From: Gammaproteobacteria bacterium
GTDB taxonomy: Bacteria > Pseudomonadota > Gammaproteobacteria > JAJDOJ01
Reading direction: 5' to 3'
DNA length: 27,840 nt
Assembly (NCBI GenBank): GCA_027030565.1
Contig: JALVEU010000212.1
Location: 1-27,840 of the forward strand
Each line of letters begins with the position of its first letter. Within the stretch, counting starts at the first letter, position 1. Under the pieces are notes generated by a model that had not been told where the DNA came from, ran no database searches, and saw only the letters and a list, made by a program, of their open reading frames with translations. The position numbers and the translations under genes were made by a program. Positions 1 to 7,929 of this stretch are shown here, piece by piece.

Positions 1-312
1 ACGCTCGGCATCCACTTCCAGTTCCGGGTTGTAGAGCGGCTGATCGGCGGCATCGTGCCGTGCCAGCGCCGCCTCCACGCGCGCCCGGGCCGCCTGCACG
101 GAGGGATTGGCCTCCAGGGCCTGCTGTAACAGCCGGCCCAACACCCGGACATGCCCCGCCTCCGTAGACCCGGCAGTCGCGGCCTGCATGGGCCACAGCG
201 CGAGCGCGAGCACGAGCAGAGCCAGTCCTGCCGCCATCCGGACATGGTGGGGGGCGGCGCGCCCAGGGACGCATCCGCCCACAAAGGCACGGTGAAGTGT
301 TGCAGTTTCCAT
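1..312 (-). CDS. CzcC/CusC-like outer-membrane efflux protein, N-terminal part (TolC family), cut by window edge
   Basis: The reading frame is open from an ATG at 312 to the left edge, giving 104 N-terminal residues. It has a positively charged start, a hydrophobic stretch (about residues 27-45) ending near an AxA-like site, and then a helical segment with the pattern ALEANPSVQAARARVEAALAR followed by QPLYNPELEVDAE. That pattern is typical of the first repeat of TolC-family outer-membrane channels, in particular the CzcC/CusC heavy-metal branch. Such proteins form the outer-membrane exit duct of RND tripartite pumps. The gene lies 73 bp downstream of a CzcI-like gene on the same strand, as in czcICBA clusters. 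Which metal is exported cannot be told, and the RND pump and adaptor would lie beyond the window. An internal ATG (residue 26) could be the true start, since the signal peptide follows it directly. Confidence 0.75.
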   Translation of the reverse strand, partial: METATLHRAFVGGCVPGRAAPHHVRMAAGLALLVLALALWPMQAATAGSTEAGHVRVLGRLLQQALEANPSVQAARARVEAALARHDAADQPLYNPELEVDAER

Positions 313-385
313 GGTTCGAACCCGTTGGTGAGACACAGAGATGCCATGGTGCCGCGGGCACCATGGCATTTCCAAGAAGACGGGC

Positions 386-694
386 TCAGCCCCGAGGCGG
401 GCGGATGGGGGGAATGCTGGCGCGAGAAACGAAATGCGAGACGATGCCGCCACCGGCCGTGGACGATGCCCCATCGGTCATCGGCACGTCGGCTGCCGGT
501 AACGCCAGCACATGGGACGCGCCACAGGAACAGTAGTGGCAGGCGTCGCCCCCGGCATCGAGATCCGGCAATGCGGCGGCTACGAGAACGGGATCGTCAC
601 CGGACGGTGCCACCGCCTGGTGCCCGTCCCAAGCCCATGCGAGGCTCGCGTTGAGCACGCAGACGAAAAGAATGCATGTGAGTAGACGACGCAT
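386..694 (-). CDS. CzcI-like small secreted protein
   Basis: This encodes 102 residues. A signal peptide (MRRLLTCILFVCVLNASLAWA) is followed by a short mature part with a cysteine/histidine cluster, CHYCSC at about residues 52-57, and a proline/arginine-rich end (PPIRPPRG). Size, signal peptide, Cys/His cluster and the proline-rich tail resemble CzcI-type proteins encoded at the head of cobalt-zinc-cadmium efflux operons, and the next gene downstream is CzcC-like. A periplasmic regulatory or metal-sensing role is inferred from that family, not shown. The ATG at 694 has no Shine-Dalgarno sequence, and the best promoter lies only about 10 bp upstream, so the transcript may be leaderless. Upstream in-frame starts would overlap the promoter and precede the signal peptide. 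Confidence 0.6.
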   Translation of the reverse strand: MRRLLTCILFVCVLNASLAWAWDGHQAVAPSGDDPVLVAAALPDLDAGGDACHYCSCGASHVLALPAADVPMTDGASSTAGGGIVSHFVSRASIPPIRPPRG

Positions 695-704
695 CGCGAG
701 AAAC

Positions 705-732
705 GGTATACGCCCGTCCGCGGACCTGTCAA
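705..732 (-). promoter_or_regulatory. Sigma-70-like promoter of the czcI-like gene with a palindrome in its spacer
   Basis: On the minus strand TTGACA (727-732) is followed after 16 bp by TATACC (705-710). The spacer contains the perfect palindrome GTCCGCGGAC (716-725), a possible operator. The promoter sits between the aldolase stop (789) and the CzcI-like start (694), so the efflux cluster is probably transcribed separately from the iron operon. Confidence 0.5.
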
Positions 733-788
733 CCACGAAGCGCGGCGGTTGTCGTCCCCCATCGTGCCTCATCGGCGCCACGAGTCGC

Positions 789-1970
789 TCAGTCTGTGGT
801 CTCGCCGAAGTCCACCGACACCCGGTCCGGCGCAACGGGCCGGAAACGACCGTCGGCGAATGCGACATGGGCGGGGTGCTCGCGATAGCTGTCCACCACC
901 GCAGGGTGAGCAAAGCCGATCAGCCAGGCATAGCGGTAGCGGGCACCCTCGCGCAGGGCGCGGCCGGTTCTCACGTGCCGCACACCCGGGATTGCGCCCA
1001 ACACACGGCGTCCCTCGGCGAAGAGGGCCTCCACGCCGGCCTCGTCCAGACCCTCGGCGTTGAACAGGATCACATGGTGGACGGGCCGCCACGGACGGGC
1101 ACGGGCCAGCAGCTCGTCAGCGCGATCGGCCGAGCCCCACAAGCGGATGCAGCGCTCCACCTCGGCGGCGATGGCCTCTCGCACGCCATCGACCAGCGCC
1201 GTGTATCCCCGCCGGCCCTGATCGGCGGCATTGTCGCGTATGCGGGCCCCGGCTGCATCGGCCAGGGCGGTGTAGTAGTTGATCTTGGTGACCCCGCGGG
1301 CGATGAGCGCCCGGAATTGTTCGTCGGACAGCCCCGTACCACCGTGGATGACCAGAGGCAGGTGAAGGGCTTCATCGATCTCGGCGAGCCGGTCCAGGTC
1401 CAGGCGTGGTACGCCCTTCATGCGCCCGTGCACCGTGCCGACGGACACGGCGAGAAAGTCCACCCCCGTCTCTTGCACGTACCTGCGGGCCTCCTCCACC
1501 GTGGTATAGGCGATCTGTCCCGGATGACGCTCCGCGTCCTCCCCTTCCACCCCCGGCACGTAACCCAGCTCGCCCTCGACAGCCACCCCGCAGGCATGGG
1601 CCATCTCCACTACGGCGCGGGTACGCGCGATGTTCTCCTCCAGGGGCTCATGGGAGGCATCCACCATCACACCATTGCAACCCATGCGGATGCCATGGAC
1701 CGCCGAGTCCAGACTGCCTCCGTGGTCCAGGTGGATCGCCACGGGGACCGTGGCGCGCCGTGCCGCCGCTTCCACGGCCGGCATCAGCAGGTCGAAGTCG
1801 AAGTACTCGAAGTGAGATTCGGCGAGGCTCAGGATGACCGGCGCCCTACATCGTTCGGCCGCATCCAGAATGGCCTGCAGGAAATCCACGCTCACTAGAT
1901 CGAAGGCGCCCACTGCATACCCCTCTTCGTATGCGTGGCGCAGCATGTCGTTCATGTCCACCAGTGGCAT
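789..1970 (-). CDS. Class II fructose-bisphosphate-type aldolase fused to a C-terminal Dabb domain
   Basis: The protein has 393 residues in two parts. Residues 1-290 are a class II (zinc-dependent) aldolase: the catalytic Asp and first zinc His are in LDHG (D82, H83), a conserved Glu is in EGELG (E134), and further zinc ligands are in GTVHG (H181) and IHGGTGL (H209). Residues about 297-391 match a Dabb (stress-responsive A/B barrel) domain: PVHHVILF at its start, the PGV turn, YRYAWLIGF, and the SYREHPAHVAF helix. Plain class II aldolases of this type end at about 280-310 residues, so the tail is a real extension. The start at 1970 is preceded by GGGGGAG. It follows the ferric ABC ATPase gene by 64 bp on the same strand and is probably co-transcribed. 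Substrate (fructose 1,6-bisphosphate, tagatose 1,6-bisphosphate or another ketose phosphate) is not determined. A separate class I aldolase is at 9681. Confidence 0.88.
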   Translation of the reverse strand: MPLVDMNDMLRHAYEEGYAVGAFDLVSVDFLQAILDAAERCRAPVILSLAESHFEYFDFDLLMPAVEAAARRATVPVAIHLDHGGSLDSAVHGIRMGCNGVMVDASHEPLEENIARTRAVVEMAHACGVAVEGELGYVPGVEGEDAERHPGQIAYTTVEEARRYVQETGVDFLAVSVGTVHGRMKGVPRLDLDRLAEIDEALHLPLVIHGGTGLSDEQFRALIARGVTKINYYTALADAAGARIRDNAADQGRRGYTALVDGVREAIAAEVERCIRLWGSADRADELLARARPWRPVHHVILFNAEGLDEAGVEALFAEGRRVLGAIPGVRHVRTGRALREGARYRYAWLIGFAHPAVVDSYREHPAHVAFADGRFRPVAPDRVSVDFGETTD

Positions 1971-2034
1971 GTCGGCTCCCCCTCTCGGTTCACGGGTTCT
2001 GTTCTACAGCGTGGCCGCGGGCTCCACCGCGATC

Positions 2035-3147
2035 TCAAAACGCTGCCTGCTGTTCCGACTGCGCTGCGCGCCTCATGTTCCCGATCAGGGGCCCCTGGTC
2101 CACCGGGAACAAGACCAGGTGCTCGGCCTCCAGCCGCAGACCCACCCGCGAACCCACGGAAAACTCGTGCCGACTGGGCATGAGCGACTGGACCTCTACG
2201 CCGCCGTCCAGCTCCAGCCGATAGAGCGTGTCCGCGCCGCGGAAGGCCAGGTCCACGATCCGCCCTTGCACCGGCGCAGTCGAATCGAGCAACACATCGT
2301 CCGGGCGCAGGAGCATGTCCACCTCCGTGCCGGGCGGCCAGGGATAGGCCCGGTTGCCGGTGACCCGCCCCAAGGGCGTGTCCACGGTCTGGGCATCGAG
2401 CATGCGCGCGCGGATGAAGCAGCCCTCGCCCACGAACTCGGCCACGAACCGATCCACCGGCTCGTGGTAGAGATTGAACGGTGTGTCCCACTGCAGCAGC
2501 CGCCCGTGGCGCATCACCCCCACGTGTGTGCCCATGAGGAAGGCCTCCTCCTGATCGTGCGTCACGAACAGCGCGGTGGTGCCCTGCTCGCGCAGCAGGG
2601 CACGAACCTCGGTGGCCAGGCGGCGCCGCAGGTCGACATCCAGATTGGAGAAAGGCTCGTCGAGCAGAAGCAGGCGCGGCCGTGGCGCCAGCGCCCGTGC
2701 CACGGCCACCCGTTGCTGCTGCCCGCCCGAGAGCTCGTGAGGATAACGCTGGGCCTCGGCCTCAAGCCCTACCAACTCAAGCAGCCGGTCGGCCTCTGCT
2801 CGGCGGCGTCGGGTCGGGCCCCTGAGGCCGAAGGCCACGTTCTCCCAGACCCGCAGGTGGGGGAACAGCGCGTAGTCCTGGAACACCATGCCCACGTGGC
2901 GCTGCTCCGGCGGCAGCGTCCAGCCCGGCGCGGAGATCAGCCGCCCATCGATGCGGATTTCGCCGCCTTCCACCGGTTGGAAACCGGCGATGGCCCGCAG
3001 CACCGTCGTCTTGCCGCAGCCGCTCGGCCCCAGCAAGGCGGCCAGCGCACCGGTCTCCAAATGCAGGTTCAGACCGTCCACCACCACCTGCGCCCCATGG
3101 CGGCAGCGTACCGCATCGAGCTCCAGCAGCCATCGATGCCCGCTCAC
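2035..3147 (-). CDS. fbpC: Ferric-iron-type ABC transporter ATP-binding protein (FbpC-like)
   Basis: The protein has 370 residues. Walker A is GPSGCGKT (40-47), the Q-loop Q90 lies in GMVFQDYALFPHL, the signature LSGGQ is at 139-143, and Walker B LLLLDEP is near 159-165, followed by the switch His in FVTHDQEEA. The C-terminal third (about 240-370) is a TOBE-type regulatory region, as in FbpC and other CUT-type ATPases. The GTG start at 3147 overlaps the permease stop (GTGA), which indicates translational coupling. The open frame continues upstream antisense to nothing real; only the part from 3147 has ABC motifs. It powers uptake through the permease at 3144-4862 in the inner membrane. Confidence 0.9.
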   Translation of the reverse strand: MSGHRWLLELDAVRCRHGAQVVVDGLNLHLETGALAALLGPSGCGKTTVLRAIAGFQPVEGGEIRIDGRLISAPGWTLPPEQRHVGMVFQDYALFPHLRVWENVAFGLRGPTRRRRAEADRLLELVGLEAEAQRYPHELSGGQQQRVAVARALAPRPRLLLLDEPFSNLDVDLRRRLATEVRALLREQGTTALFVTHDQEEAFLMGTHVGVMRHGRLLQWDTPFNLYHEPVDRFVAEFVGEGCFIRARMLDAQTVDTPLGRVTGNRAYPWPPGTEVDMLLRPDDVLLDSTAPVQGRIVDLAFRGADTLYRLELDGGVEVQSLMPSRHEFSVGSRVGLRLEAEHLVLFPVDQGPLIGNMRRAAQSEQQAAF

Positions 3148-4862
3148 GGCGCCCGTTCCCTTGCGGCCGAGCGGCGCACCAGCAGGACCACGGGGATCAG
3201 GCCTACCAGCACCAGCGTCACCGAAGGCAGCGCCGCCCGCTGCCACTCGCCCTCGGACGTGAGCTCGTAGATGCGCACCGCCAGGGTGTCCCAACCGAAG
3301 GGGCGCAACAGCAGCGTGGCCGGCATCTCCTTCATCACCTCCACCAGGACCAACAGCAGGGCGCTGAACAACGCCGGCTGCAACAGCGGCAGGTGCACGC
3401 GGCGCAGCACCTCCAGGCGGCGCGCACCCAGGCTGCGGGCCGCCTCGGCCAAGTTCGGCCGGATGCGGGCGAGCCCGCTGTCCAGCGCCCCATGGGCCAC
3501 CGCCATGAAGCGGATCAGATAGGCCACCACCAGCGCCCCCAGCGACCCGGCCAGCAGAGGAGCCGGATCCACCGCCGCCCAGCGCCACAGGGGTTCCACC
3601 CAGGCATCCAGCCTCGTGAATGCGAGCATGACCCCCACCGCGAGCACCGAGCCGGGCAAGGCATAGCCCAGCGTCGCCACGCGCACCAGCACCCGGCCCC
3701 AGAAACCCGCGCCGCGCTGCAGATACGCGAGCCCCAGGGCGACCGCCGCCGTGCACAGCGCCGCCATCGCACCCAGCGCCAGCGTGTGGCCCACCAGCGC
3801 CGGGTAGCGGGCGTCCATGCCTTCGGCCCAGGCGGCCCAGGCCCAGACCAGCAGCTGCACCAGTGGCGCCCCGAAAGCGGCCAGGAACACCAGCGCGGCC
3901 GCGCTCGCTGCCAGCCAACGGTGCGCACCCGAAAGACGGTGGCGATGCAGGCGGCGGCTGCGTCCAGCCTCGGCATAGCGCGCCCGCCCCCGCGTCCAGC
4001 GCTCCAGGGCCAGCACCACCGCCACGAACACCAGCAGCAGCGAGGCCAGCTGAGAGGCGGCGTGCAGATTGAACAGGCCGAACCAGGCCTTGTAGATGGC
4101 GGTGGTGAAGGTGTCGTAGTTGAACACCGCCACCGCGCCGAAGTCCGCCAGCGCCTCCATCAGGGCCAGCGAGGTGCCCGCCACGATGGCCGGCCGGGCC
4201 ATGGGCAGCGCCACGCGGAAGAAGGTGCCCCATGGCCCCAGACCCAGTAGCCGCGCCGCCTCCAGTGAGCCCGCCCCCTGGGTGATGAAGGCCGAACGCG
4301 CCAGCAGATACACGTAAGGATAGAGCACCAGCACCATCACCCCGATGACCCCGGCCGGCGTGCGGATCTCGAACAGCTGCGGCGCATCGCTGCCCACCAG
4401 CCGGCGCAGCCACGCCTGCACCGGACCGTCGAAGTCCAGCAACCCGAGGGCCACGAAGGCCAACACGTAAGTGGGCACGGCCAGTGGAAGCATCAGCGCC
4501 CAATCGAAGAACCGCCTCCCAGGGAACTCGCACACCGCAGTGAGCCAGGCCAGGCCCACGCCCAGTACCACCACCCCTACCCCCACCCCAGCCACGAGCA
4601 CCAGGGTATTGACGATCAGGTCGTCCAGGACCGTCTCGGCCAGATGGCGCCAGACCTCGGTCTCGGGCTGCAGCCACGCGCCCAGGATCAGGGCCAACGG
4701 CAGGCCCACCACCAGCGCGGCCACGCCCCCCAACCAATACAGGGGGCGCGGCCCGGACACACGATGGCCGCGGCCGCGCCGCAACGGCGGATTGCGTACG
4801 GGAACGGTGCCTTCAGCGCCCATCGGCACGCGCCGATCCTCTACCGTCACAGACGATCGCAC
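3144..4862 (-). CDS. fbpB: Ferric-iron-type ABC transporter permease, fused two-domain (FbpB-like)
   Basis: With up to 572 residues this is the fused permease of the FbpB class. It has many hydrophobic segments and two EAA loops: EAARLLGLGPWGTFFRVALP in the first half and EAARSLGARRLEVLRRVHLP in the second. The duplicated layout is typical of ferric-iron, thiamine and related importers, where one chain provides the whole channel. The longest start is a GTG at 4862. A GTG at 4829 has a better Shine-Dalgarno (AGAGGA, 7 bp away) and is a likely alternative; ATG at 4823 is also possible. It lies 39 bp downstream of the binding-protein gene and overlaps the ATPase gene by 4 bp. Confidence 0.88.
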   Translation of the reverse strand: MRSSVTVEDRRVPMGAEGTVPVRNPPLRRGRGHRVSGPRPLYWLGGVAALVVGLPLALILGAWLQPETEVWRHLAETVLDDLIVNTLVLVAGVGVGVVVLGVGLAWLTAVCEFPGRRFFDWALMLPLAVPTYVLAFVALGLLDFDGPVQAWLRRLVGSDAPQLFEIRTPAGVIGVMVLVLYPYVYLLARSAFITQGAGSLEAARLLGLGPWGTFFRVALPMARPAIVAGTSLALMEALADFGAVAVFNYDTFTTAIYKAWFGLFNLHAASQLASLLLVFVAVVLALERWTRGRARYAEAGRSRRLHRHRLSGAHRWLAASAAALVFLAAFGAPLVQLLVWAWAAWAEGMDARYPALVGHTLALGAMAALCTAAVALGLAYLQRGAGFWGRVLVRVATLGYALPGSVLAVGVMLAFTRLDAWVEPLWRWAAVDPAPLLAGSLGALVVAYLIRFMAVAHGALDSGLARIRPNLAEAARSLGARRLEVLRRVHLPLLQPALFSALLLVLVEVMKEMPATLLLRPFGWDTLAVRIYELTSEGEWQRAALPSVTLVLVGLIPVVLLVRRSAARERAP

Positions 4863-4901
4863 AGGCCGCGCATGACTGCCTCGCAGGCGGGTGCACTGCG
4901 C

Positions 4902-5909
4902 TCAGCGCCAACCGGCCCGGTCCATGAGCATCACGGCCCTGGCCTGGAACTCACCCGCCTTGGCGAGATTCGTCGGGTCCGCCCGGAAGTCACCCCAGGC
5001 GGCCACCTCGGCCGTAGGTGCCACGGCGGGATTGACCGGATACTCCATATTCAGTCCCGCGAACATCCGCTGCGCCTGCGGTCCGGAAAGCCATTCCAAC
5101 AGGGCCACCGCTTCCTCGCGATGCGGGGCATGGGCTGTCAACCCGCCGCCCGACACGTTCACGTGGACCCCGCCCTGGCCCTCGCCCTGATTGGGCCAGA
5201 AGATCGCCAGGGGCAGGTCGGGCTTCGCCTTCATGAGGCGGCCGAAATAGTAGGTGTTGACGATGGTGACGTCGCAACGCCCGGCCGCCACCGCCTCCAG
5301 CGCCTTGGTGTCATTGGAGAACGGCGGGGCGGCCAGATTGGCCACCCACCCGCGCACGACCTCTTCCGTGCGCTTCTCGCCGAGACGGGCGATCATCATG
5401 GCCACCAGCGACTGGTTGTATACCTTCTTGGAGGTGCGCAGGCACAGGCGCCCCTTCCACCGCGGATCGGCAAGCGCCTCGTACGTGGACAGCTCCTCTG
5501 GCTGCACGCGGCGCGTGTCGTATACGATGGTGCGGGCGCGCACCGAGAGCCCGAACCAGCGGTCCTCCGGGTCGCGTAGGTGAGTGGGCACGTTCCCCTT
5601 CAGCACATCCGAGTGCACCGGCTGCAGCACCCCGGCTTGGGCCGCGTGCCAGAGGTTGCCGGCATCCACCGTCAGCAGCAGATCGGCGGGCGAGCGAGGC
5701 CCCTCGGCCTTGAGCCTGGCCAACAGCGGCCCGGCCTTGTCGGTGATGTACCGAATCCGCACCCCCGTCTTCTCCGTATAGGCATCGAACAGGGGCTTGA
5801 TCAGATGCTCTTTGCGGGCGGAGTAAACCACCACCTCCGGCTCGGCGGCTGCAACGGGCCCGGCCAGCACCGCTGCCAGCCACGCGATCGCGGCGAACTT
5901 CAATGTCAT
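4902..5909 (-). CDS. fbpA: Periplasmic ferric-iron-binding protein (FbpA/FutA/Idi-type)
   Basis: The protein has 335 residues. A signal peptide (about 1-22, ending PVAAA) is followed by EVVVYSARKEHLIKPLF, the classic start of the ferric-binding class with a ligand-type Tyr29. The consecutive tyrosines Y220-Y221 in VNTYYFGRL match the paired iron ligands of FbpA and FutA. WKGRL and the SGPQAQ region near the end also fit the family. It captures Fe3+ in the periplasm and delivers it to the permease encoded just downstream. The start at 5909 has a GGAGAGG ribosome-binding site. It is the first gene of the operon and is preceded by a Fur-box-like promoter. Confidence 0.9.
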   Translation of the reverse strand: MTLKFAAIAWLAAVLAGPVAAAEPEVVVYSARKEHLIKPLFDAYTEKTGVRIRYITDKAGPLLARLKAEGPRSPADLLLTVDAGNLWHAAQAGVLQPVHSDVLKGNVPTHLRDPEDRWFGLSVRARTIVYDTRRVQPEELSTYEALADPRWKGRLCLRTSKKVYNQSLVAMMIARLGEKRTEEVVRGWVANLAAPPFSNDTKALEAVAAGRCDVTIVNTYYFGRLMKAKPDLPLAIFWPNQGEGQGGVHVNVSGGGLTAHAPHREEAVALLEWLSGPQAQRMFAGLNMEYPVNPAVAPTAEVAAWGDFRADPTNLAKAGEFQARAVMLMDRAGWR

Positions 5910-5981
5910 GATGGATACCTCTCCAGTGTTGCTGATACAAACGAACGCCGTCGGAGCACGGCACGTCGAAGATATTCGGAT

Positions 5982-6050
5982 ATGAAAATGCGTTTATTTC
6001 TCATTATCGTATCGATTCTTGCATGTCAATGCACCACCCAGCGCGCGTAG
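5982..6050 (+). CDS. Possible 22-residue lipoprotein-like micro-ORF
   Basis: ATG at 5982 opens a 22-residue frame reading MKMRLFLIIVSILACQCTTQRA, with a charged start, a hydrophobic core and an ILAC lipobox-like site. It lies on the opposite strand across the Fur-box promoter and 31 bp before the hydrolase gene. The ribosome-binding site is weak. It may be a tiny lipoprotein, a leader, or an accident of AT-rich DNA; the last is quite possible. Confidence 0.2.
   Translation: MKMRLFLIIVSILACQCTTQRA
5990..6029 (-). promoter_or_regulatory. Promoter with Fur-box-like operator for the ferric importer
   Basis: On the minus strand TTGACA (6024-6029) is followed after 15 bp by GATAAT (6003-6008). 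The -10 begins the 19-mer GATAATGAGAAATAAACGC (5990-6008), which matches the Fur consensus GATAATGATAATCATTATC at about 12 of 19 positions, with the left half nearly perfect. It is a sharply AT-rich island in GC-rich DNA, directly upstream of an iron importer. Iron-Fur repression is inferred. Confidence 0.6.
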
Positions 6051-6081
6051 GGAAGTCGGTTATGGCGCAAGGATCTGAGCG

Positions 6082-6978
6082 GTGGGCGCTGCACCAAGCG
6101 AACCCGTGACGATCTGGCAAGCCGTCATCCCAGCGGCGCTCGCGCTTGCGGCACTGGGCATCGGTGCACTGCACTGGGGTTTGCGCGCCCCCCGCCTTCG
6201 CCCCGCCCTGAGTCCTGCGGACGTGGACCTGCCCTTCGAAACCCTGCACATCCCCACGGCCCGGAACCGGCAGCTCGCCGCCTGGTGGGTCCCGGCGCGG
6301 GGGCGGGCGCGTTACGCCGCCGTCGTGATCCACGGCTGGGGTGGTAATCGAGGCCATATGCTGCCGGTGGCCGCCCTCCTGCACCGGCAAGGGGTACACG
6401 TGCTGCTGATCGACGCGCGCGGGCACGGCGAAAGCGACGCGGACACCTACTCTGCCCTGCCCCGCTTCGCCGAGGACCTGGAAGCGGCACTGGACTGGGT
6501 GCGGCGCCGGCCCGAAGCGGAGTCCCTGTCCGTGCTCCTGGTGGGCCACTCCGTAGGTGCGGCCGCCGCGTTGTTGGCGGGGTCGCGCCGGCCGGAGGTG
6601 CGCGGCGTCATCGCCCTCTCCACCTTTGCGCATCCCGCGCGGCTCATGAGCCGGTTCTTCCGCGAGCACCGCGTGCCGGCACCCTTGATCCCGCTGGCCC
6701 TGCGCTACATCGAGTGGGTCATCGGTCATCGCTTCGAGGACATCGCCCCCGTACACACGGTGCACCGGATCCAGGCACCTGTACTGCTCATCCATGGGAC
6801 CAAGGACTGCGTGGTTCCCGTGGAGGATGCCCGAACCGTGGCCGACGCCCTGCCCCACGTCCACCTCGCAGAGATCCCCGGCGCCGGACATGCGCTGCGC
6901 CTGGACGCCGACCAGGGCGAGCGGTTGATCCGCACATTCCTGGCCCGGGTGGAGGTGGCGGCGTCCGCGGACACTTGA
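6082..6978 (+). CDS. Alpha/beta hydrolase, membrane-anchored
   Basis: The protein has 298 residues. An N-terminal hydrophobic segment (about 11-33) is a likely membrane anchor. The fold motifs follow: HGWGGNRG oxyanion region (84-91), DARGHGES (111-118), nucleophile elbow GHSVG with Ser157, then Asp242 in HGTKDCVVP and His270 in GAGHA. This is a complete catalytic triad of the serine hydrolase type. Substrate cannot be predicted. The GTG start at 6082 has AAGGA 8 bp upstream. It is divergent from the iron importer and shares its intergenic region. Confidence 0.85.
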   Translation: MGAAPSEPVTIWQAVIPAALALAALGIGALHWGLRAPRLRPALSPADVDLPFETLHIPTARNRQLAAWWVPARGRARYAAVVIHGWGGNRGHMLPVAALLHRQGVHVLLIDARGHGESDADTYSALPRFAEDLEAALDWVRRRPEAESLSVLLVGHSVGAAAALLAGSRRPEVRGVIALSTFAHPARLMSRFFREHRVPAPLIPLALRYIEWVIGHRFEDIAPVHTVHRIQAPVLLIHGTKDCVVPVEDARTVADALPHVHLAEIPGAGHALRLDADQGERLIRTFLARVEVAASADT

Positions 6979-7023
6979 CCTGGACCCGACTCCAGCCGTT
7001 AGCGTCTGGTTATGGCATTCGCA

Positions 7024-7040
7024 CCGGCTGCCTCAGCCGG
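7024..7040. other. Hairpin just before the outer-membrane protein gene
   Basis: CCGGCTG and CAGCCGG form a perfect 7-bp stem with a 3-nt loop (CCT). It ends one base before an in-frame ATG (7041) and 16 bp before the preferred start (7056). It could affect translation or end transcription from the hydrolase gene; it lacks a T-tract. Confidence 0.35.
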
Positions 7041-7055
7041 ATGAGAGGCAGGAAG

Positions 7056-7880
7056 ATGACGATCTCGCTGCGCCCCCGGACTGCAGTGGGCCTGCTAGGG
7101 CTGATCGCAAGTGGCCTCACCTGGGCCCACGACCCCATCTTCGGACTCGGACCGCATGTGGTCTATCAGGGCGGTGTGGAGATCGCGCCCGAGTTCGAGT
7201 GGAAGCAAAGGGGCGACGAACGCGAGGGCGAACTCGCGCTGGAGCTCACCTACGGCATCACGGGCGACTGGGCCGCCGGCATCCACATCCCTTACACGTG
7301 GAAAGACGATGGCGATACACAATCCAATGGGATCGGCGACGTCGCCCTGTTCACCAAGTACCGATTCTGGCGACACGACACCCTGGGTGTGCAGCAGAGC
7401 GCGGCGCTGGCCCTGAAGCTCCACACCAGCACCGGCGATTCGCGCAGCGACCCGCCCACAGGCAGCGGCAGCACCGACCTGACCGCCGGCCTGGCCTACG
7501 GCTACGAGAGCCGGCGCTGGTATCGCTGGGCGAGCTTCCGCTACCGCTTCAACGGCGAGAACAGCATGGGGTTCCGGCGCGGCGACAAGATCAAGTTGGA
7601 CCTGGTGGGCGGCGTGCGGCCCTGGCTGACCGGCTATCGGGAGCCGGACACGGTGTTGCTCCTGGAACTCAACCTGGAACACGGGTTCGCCCACCGTGCT
7701 CACGGGCGCGAACTCGCCGACACCGGCGGCACGGAGGTGTTCGTGTCCCCCGGCATCTTCTGGACCCTGCGCAACTTCGCGGTCAAGGCGGGCGTGCAGA
7801 TCCCCGTGGTCAACGGCCTCGACGGCGCCCAGCCCCCGAGCGACTATCGCGCCAAGCTGGTACTCGAGTGGCATCTGTAG
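7056..7880 (+). CDS. Outer-membrane beta-barrel protein linked to metal-handling genes
   Basis: The protein has 274 residues. A signal peptide (ending GLTWA) is followed by HDPIFGLGPHVVYQGGVE, then alternating amphipathic strands (for example LALELTYGITGDWAAGIHIPY and LTAGLAYGYESRRWYRWASFRYRF) and a C-terminal LVLEWHL, as expected for a beta barrel. This HDPIFGxGPHV type of protein is often found near metal-transport genes, and an HMA protein follows 49 bp downstream. An in-frame ATG at 7041 would add MRGRK; 7056 is preferred because GAGAGG lies 7 bp upstream and it gives a standard signal peptide. What passes through it is unknown. Confidence 0.65.
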   Translation: MTISLRPRTAVGLLGLIASGLTWAHDPIFGLGPHVVYQGGVEIAPEFEWKQRGDEREGELALELTYGITGDWAAGIHIPYTWKDDGDTQSNGIGDVALFTKYRFWRHDTLGVQQSAALALKLHTSTGDSRSDPPTGSGSTDLTAGLAYGYESRRWYRWASFRYRFNGENSMGFRRGDKIKLDLVGGVRPWLTGYREPDTVLLLELNLEHGFAHRAHGRELADTGGTEVFVSPGIFWTLRNFAVKAGVQIPVVNGLDGAQPPSDYRAKLVLEWHL

Positions 7881-7929
7881 CCGCCGGGGCCGTCCAATGA
7901 TTCAGAACAGCCACCGATGAGGTCGAAGA

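Noticed and set aside
651..1898. 415-residue plus-strand frame opposite the aldolase
   Set aside because: It is antisense to a gene with clear catalytic motifs and shows no domain of its own; a GC-rich shadow.
1834..3270. 478-residue plus-strand frame opposite the ABC ATPase
   Set aside because: Antisense shadow of a well-supported ABC gene.
3148..4737. Open extension upstream of the ATPase frame, making an apparent 900-residue protein on the minus strand
   Set aside because: It is a shadow of the permease gene in another frame, Gly/Ala/Arg-rich without domains; the real ATPase starts at 3147.
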